Part shown: piece by piece, positions 3,428 through 5,601 of the stretch
How the letters are laid out: the number at the start of each line of letters is the position of its first letter
Position numbering within the stretch: the stretch's first letter is position 1
Assembly (NCBI GenBank): GCA_023396365.1
Contig: JAEWWL010000073.1
Coordinates: forward strand, 1-5,601
Direction: 5' to 3'
Length of the DNA: 5,601 nucleotides
Source: Methanobacteriota archaeon
GTDB taxonomy: Archaea; Halobacteriota; Methanomicrobia; Methanomicrobiales; Methanomicrobiaceae
Translations under genes and position numbers: made by a program
Notes under the pieces: model-generated
The model's database searches: none
Seen by the model: the letters and a program-made list of their open reading frames with translations, nothing else
What the model was told of the DNA's origin: nothing

Positions 3428-5407
3428 TTGATTCGGATACTTTTGGTTGACAGAGATGCGGCACGACTTGATCAGACAAAACAATATCTTCAGAACTTTG
3501 AGGATTTCAGAATTTTCCCGGTACAGTTTGATGATGAAGCAGCGTACGAATTAAAGAAAAGTGATATTGATGTTATATATTATACAATGTCAGAGCATTC
3601 AAGCCCTGAATCAATATTTGATGATGAATCCAATCCCGTCTATCTTATGATAATTAAAGGAGACATAAGCTGTAGAAGACTTCATCTGAAATTTCCCGGA
3701 ATTAATATTAAATATGCAGATGATTTTGATAATAACAGTTCAGACCTGGCAGAAACTATTAGAACATATCATAATATTCACAATATAGAAAAAAATCTGT
3801 TCAATGGAATAAATAAATACAAGCGTTTTTTTTTAAATGCACCGGTTCCTTTTGCAATACTGAATAAATCTGAAAAAATGCTTCATGTAAATTATGAATG
3901 GACAAGGATTCTTCAGTTTGAAAGAGATGAAATATCAGGATCCAATTTATCTGCTTTTGTTCAAAATGAAGATTCTGAAAGGCTTAAAAATTATATTTTG
4001 TCTGCAGGCAAAAAATTGCAAAGTGAAAGACAAACAGGAATAGGAACTGTTCTCATAAAAAAAGGTGGTCAAAGGATTCCCGTACGCCTGTTCATCACAG
4101 GCATTTATGATGAATATGAAAAAACTGAACGGCTTTTATGCACCTTTACTGATTTGACATCGGAGAATGCATCTATTAAAAGTCTTAACTTTAAAAGCAG
4201 GCTCTTTGATGCTGTCGGATCATGTGTGCCTTCCCTTCTGCACTCTAAATCTGTGACTGATGATATTTCTAATATCATTCATATTTTTGGAGTTGCACTA
4301 AATGCATCACGGGTTTCAGTATTTTTTAGCAATAAATATGATGCACAGCCCAATGTATACATTAAAAAATCAGAGTGGATCTCAAATGAAATAAAAGATA
4401 TTTCCGAAAACAGCGAATTATTAAAATTTTCTGATATCTTTAATATTTTTAGCAATAATAATTTGGAAAAAAATTTAGAAAAACCACTGGTTTTCATAAG
4501 CGGAAATTGTGATGAGAATGTTCAATATATTCTTGACAAGTGCAGCACTCAGTCTCTTCTCTGCATCCCTATTTCACTGGATAATAGCAAAAATGCAGTA
4601 ATGCTGATTGAGGACTGCATAAATAAACGAAAATGGGATAACGATGAGATTGATGCGATAATTATTGCTTCACATGTTCTTGGGATGATACTAAGATTAA
4701 AACATATTGAGCTGAAAAATTTATCAATAATTGACAACTCTCCTGACCTTGTTGGTATTGCAGATCAGAATGGAAAAATAATTTATGCTAACAGTACAGT
4801 AAACAGACTTTTAAAAATTTATGAAAACAAAAAAGATCAATCTATAATCACAGATATTTTCCAAAATAAAAATCGCCTAAGATTAATAGCCCAGATGAAT
4901 AAAGCTGTTGTAAATTCAAAACCGGTTGCTGAAAATTATAATTATTTTTACCAGAATAACGAATATTTTACGAATCTTTTAATTTTTCCGATAAAAAAAG
5001 AGTCCGGCAAAGAAGAGATAATCTTTTTTGGAAGAGATTTAACAAAGCGAAAAGAATTCGAAGAAAGACTTCTTTTAACACAGTTTGCGGTTGAATCATC
5101 CCCTGATTCTGTCATCTATACCAATGATTCCGGGAAAATTATCTATGCAAACAAAACTGCCTGCAATCTATTAAATTACAAAAAAACAGAGTTGCTTGAT
5201 ATGTCATTTCCAAAACTATGTCCTCAATCGAAACCTGATACATGGAAAAATTTCTGGAATGAACTAAAAAAGACAGGCAGTCTCAGGTATAAAACTGTAC
5301 TTAAAGGATCGGATGAAAAAGAAGTTTGCGCTGATGTTGCGGCAGGTTTTCTCTTTATCAACGAAAAAGAAATTTCATGCTTTTATTTAAGAGAAATCCT
5401 AAACTGA
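3428..5407 (+). CDS. Pseudo-receiver / PAS / GAF / PAS / PAS signalling protein without output domain
   Basis: This is a 659-residue soluble sensory protein. Residues 1-115 resemble a response-regulator receiver: ILLVDRD gives acidic Asp8 and Asp10. The strand-3 position that should hold the phospho-acceptor Asp reads DVIYYTM (48-54), placing Thr53 or Tyr52 there, and no clear Lys-Pro follows, so phosphorylation is unlikely. PAS1 spans about 132-245 and ends in the PAC-like CTFTDLT. A GAF-like domain spans about 256-425. PAS2 (about 432-545) contains DLVGIADQNGKIIYANST and FGRDLTKRKEFEERL. PAS3 (about 552-656) contains SPDSVIYTNDSGKIIYANKT. No HisKA, HATPase, GGDEF or HTH follows; the chain ends after PAS3. 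It probably senses small ligands, redox state or a cofactor and acts through a partner, or is a truncated kinase relative. There are no membrane segments. It starts at TTG after a strong ribosome site and appears monocistronic. Confidence 0.85.
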   Translation: MIRILLVDRDAARLDQTKQYLQNFEDFRIFPVQFDDEAAYELKKSDIDVIYYTMSEHSSPESIFDDESNPVYLMIIKGDISCRRLHLKFPGINIKYADDFDNNSSDLAETIRTYHNIHNIEKNLFNGINKYKRFFLNAPVPFAILNKSEKMLHVNYEWTRILQFERDEISGSNLSAFVQNEDSERLKNYILSAGKKLQSERQTGIGTVLIKKGGQRIPVRLFITGIYDEYEKTERLLCTFTDLTSENASIKSLNFKSRLFDAVGSCVPSLLHSKSVTDDISNIIHIFGVALNASRVSVFFSNKYDAQPNVYIKKSEWISNEIKDISENSELLKFSDIFNIFSNNNLEKNLEKPLVFISGNCDENVQYILDKCSTQSLLCIPISLDNSKNAVMLIEDCINKRKWDNDEIDAIIIASHVLGMILRLKHIELKNLSIIDNSPDLVGIADQNGKIIYANSTVNRLLKIYENKKDQSIITDIFQNKNRLRLIAQMNKAVVNSKPVAENYNYFYQNNEYFTNLLIFPIKKESGKEEIIFFGRDLTKRKEFEERLLLTQFAVESSPDSVIYTNDSGKIIYANKTACNLLNYKKTELLDMSFPKLCPQSKPDTWKNFWNELKKTGSLRYKTVLKGSDEKEVCADVAAGFLFINEKEISCFYLREILN

Positions 5408-5474
5408 TAATCAAAATTATCTCATTGATTAATAAAATTCGAAAATTTAAAAAACCAATACCTCTCAGTATCCT

Positions 5475-5481
5475 AAAAAAA
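5475..5481 (-). terminator. T-run terminator candidate after the right-hand 5S copy
   Basis: Seven consecutive T residues on the minus strand lie about 30 bases beyond the 3' end of the 5S sequence at the right end, with a second T6 run at 5449-5454. Archaeal RNA polymerase often stops at such runs without a hairpin. It sits between the PAS/GAF stop and the 5S gene, where convergent transcripts meet. Confidence 0.35.
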
Positions 5482-5510
5482 TCACAGAATAATACTCATT
5501 TGCTTTATAA

Positions 5511-5601
5511 ACAATTGCAGCGTTAGATGGTTTCCGAGAACTCGCGTATCTCAGTACAGCATCTGACGTAAACGGGCTTAACTGCCGGGTTCGGAATGGG
5601 T
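5511..5601 (-). rRNA. rrf: 5S ribosomal RNA, partial second copy (3' part)
   Basis: These 91 bases are identical to positions 1-91 and have the same orientation. They contain the 3' arm of the terminal helix, the helix III/loop C sequence and the conserved AGTTAAGC. The 5' part of the gene lies beyond the window end. It is either a second chromosomal 5S gene or the same gene met again at a contig overlap. In the second case the true length of the unit is 5510 bp. Confidence 0.9.

Noticed and set aside
4279..4737. Two minus-strand ORFs inside the PAS/GAF gene
   Set aside because: Antisense shadows of a protein with consistent PAS and GAF patterns throughout.
5401..5526. Open +1 or -1 frame after the PAS/GAF stop as a hidden kinase continuation
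   Set aside because: The roughly 41 codons are Lys/Ile-rich with no histidine-kinase motifs and run into the 5S gene.
1..5601. Small circular plasmid of 5510 bp
   Set aside because: The matching ends allow it, but there is no replication, partition or mobilisation gene, and the ends fall exactly at a 5S gene boundary, as expected for a repeat-induced contig break.
1..5601. Integrative element with the 5S 3' end as attachment site
   Set aside because: Direct repeats of an RNA gene 3' end fit the pattern, but no integrase, recombinase or phage-like gene is present, and the repeat is cut by the window end.
1..5601. CRISPR array or type III cas genes accompanying the CARF protein
   Set aside because: No regularly spaced repeats and no cas-like proteins were seen in either strand.

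Overview
The window looks like a piece of an A+T-rich euryarchaeal chromosome, most probably a methanogen of the Methanomicrobiales or a close relative. The support is indirect. The 5S rRNA has archaeal-type sequence and fold, a tRNA-Cys(GCA) gene encodes no CCA, most genes are preceded by TATA-like boxes about 25-35 bp before the start codon, and a large cytoplasmic PAS/GAF signalling protein of a kind common in methanogens is present. No marker gene fixes the genus.

Layout, left to right. (1) 2-298, minus strand: a tRNA-Cys gene followed by a complete 5S rRNA gene, with no 23S gene upstream. (2) 363-1067, minus strand: a two-domain regulator with a CARF-like Rossmann domain and a C-terminal winged helix, resembling Csa3-type proteins. 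(3) 1068-1493: an intergenic region that is not empty. It holds a 26-bp imperfect palindrome, a Shine-Dalgarno sequence, a 24-codon ORF for an aromatic, hydrophobic peptide, and a hairpin with a T7 run. (4) 1494-2893, plus strand: a DHA2-type (EmrB/QacA-like) 14-helix MFS transporter broken by a -1 frameshift at a T7 run. (5) 2890-3147, minus strand: a small acidic protein of unknown function whose stop codon overlaps the transporter stop. (6) 3428-5407, plus strand: a pseudo-receiver/PAS/GAF/PAS/PAS protein with a TTG start and no kinase or other output domain. (7) 5511-5601: the first 91 bases of the window repeated exactly.

The exact identity of the two ends shows that this is probably a whole contig bounded by a repeated 5S gene. 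An arbitrary chromosome slice would not be expected to start and stop this way. It should not be read as a plasmid without read-level evidence, because it has no replication gene.

Functionally, the most suggestive arrangement is the CARF/winged-helix regulator transcribed divergently from the micropeptide and the transporter, with palindromic sequence between them. This could be a ligand-sensing regulator that controls a membrane peptide and an exporter. That reading is inference: no CRISPR array, cas gene or cyclic-nucleotide synthase is visible here. The PAS/GAF protein probably feeds a signalling partner encoded elsewhere.
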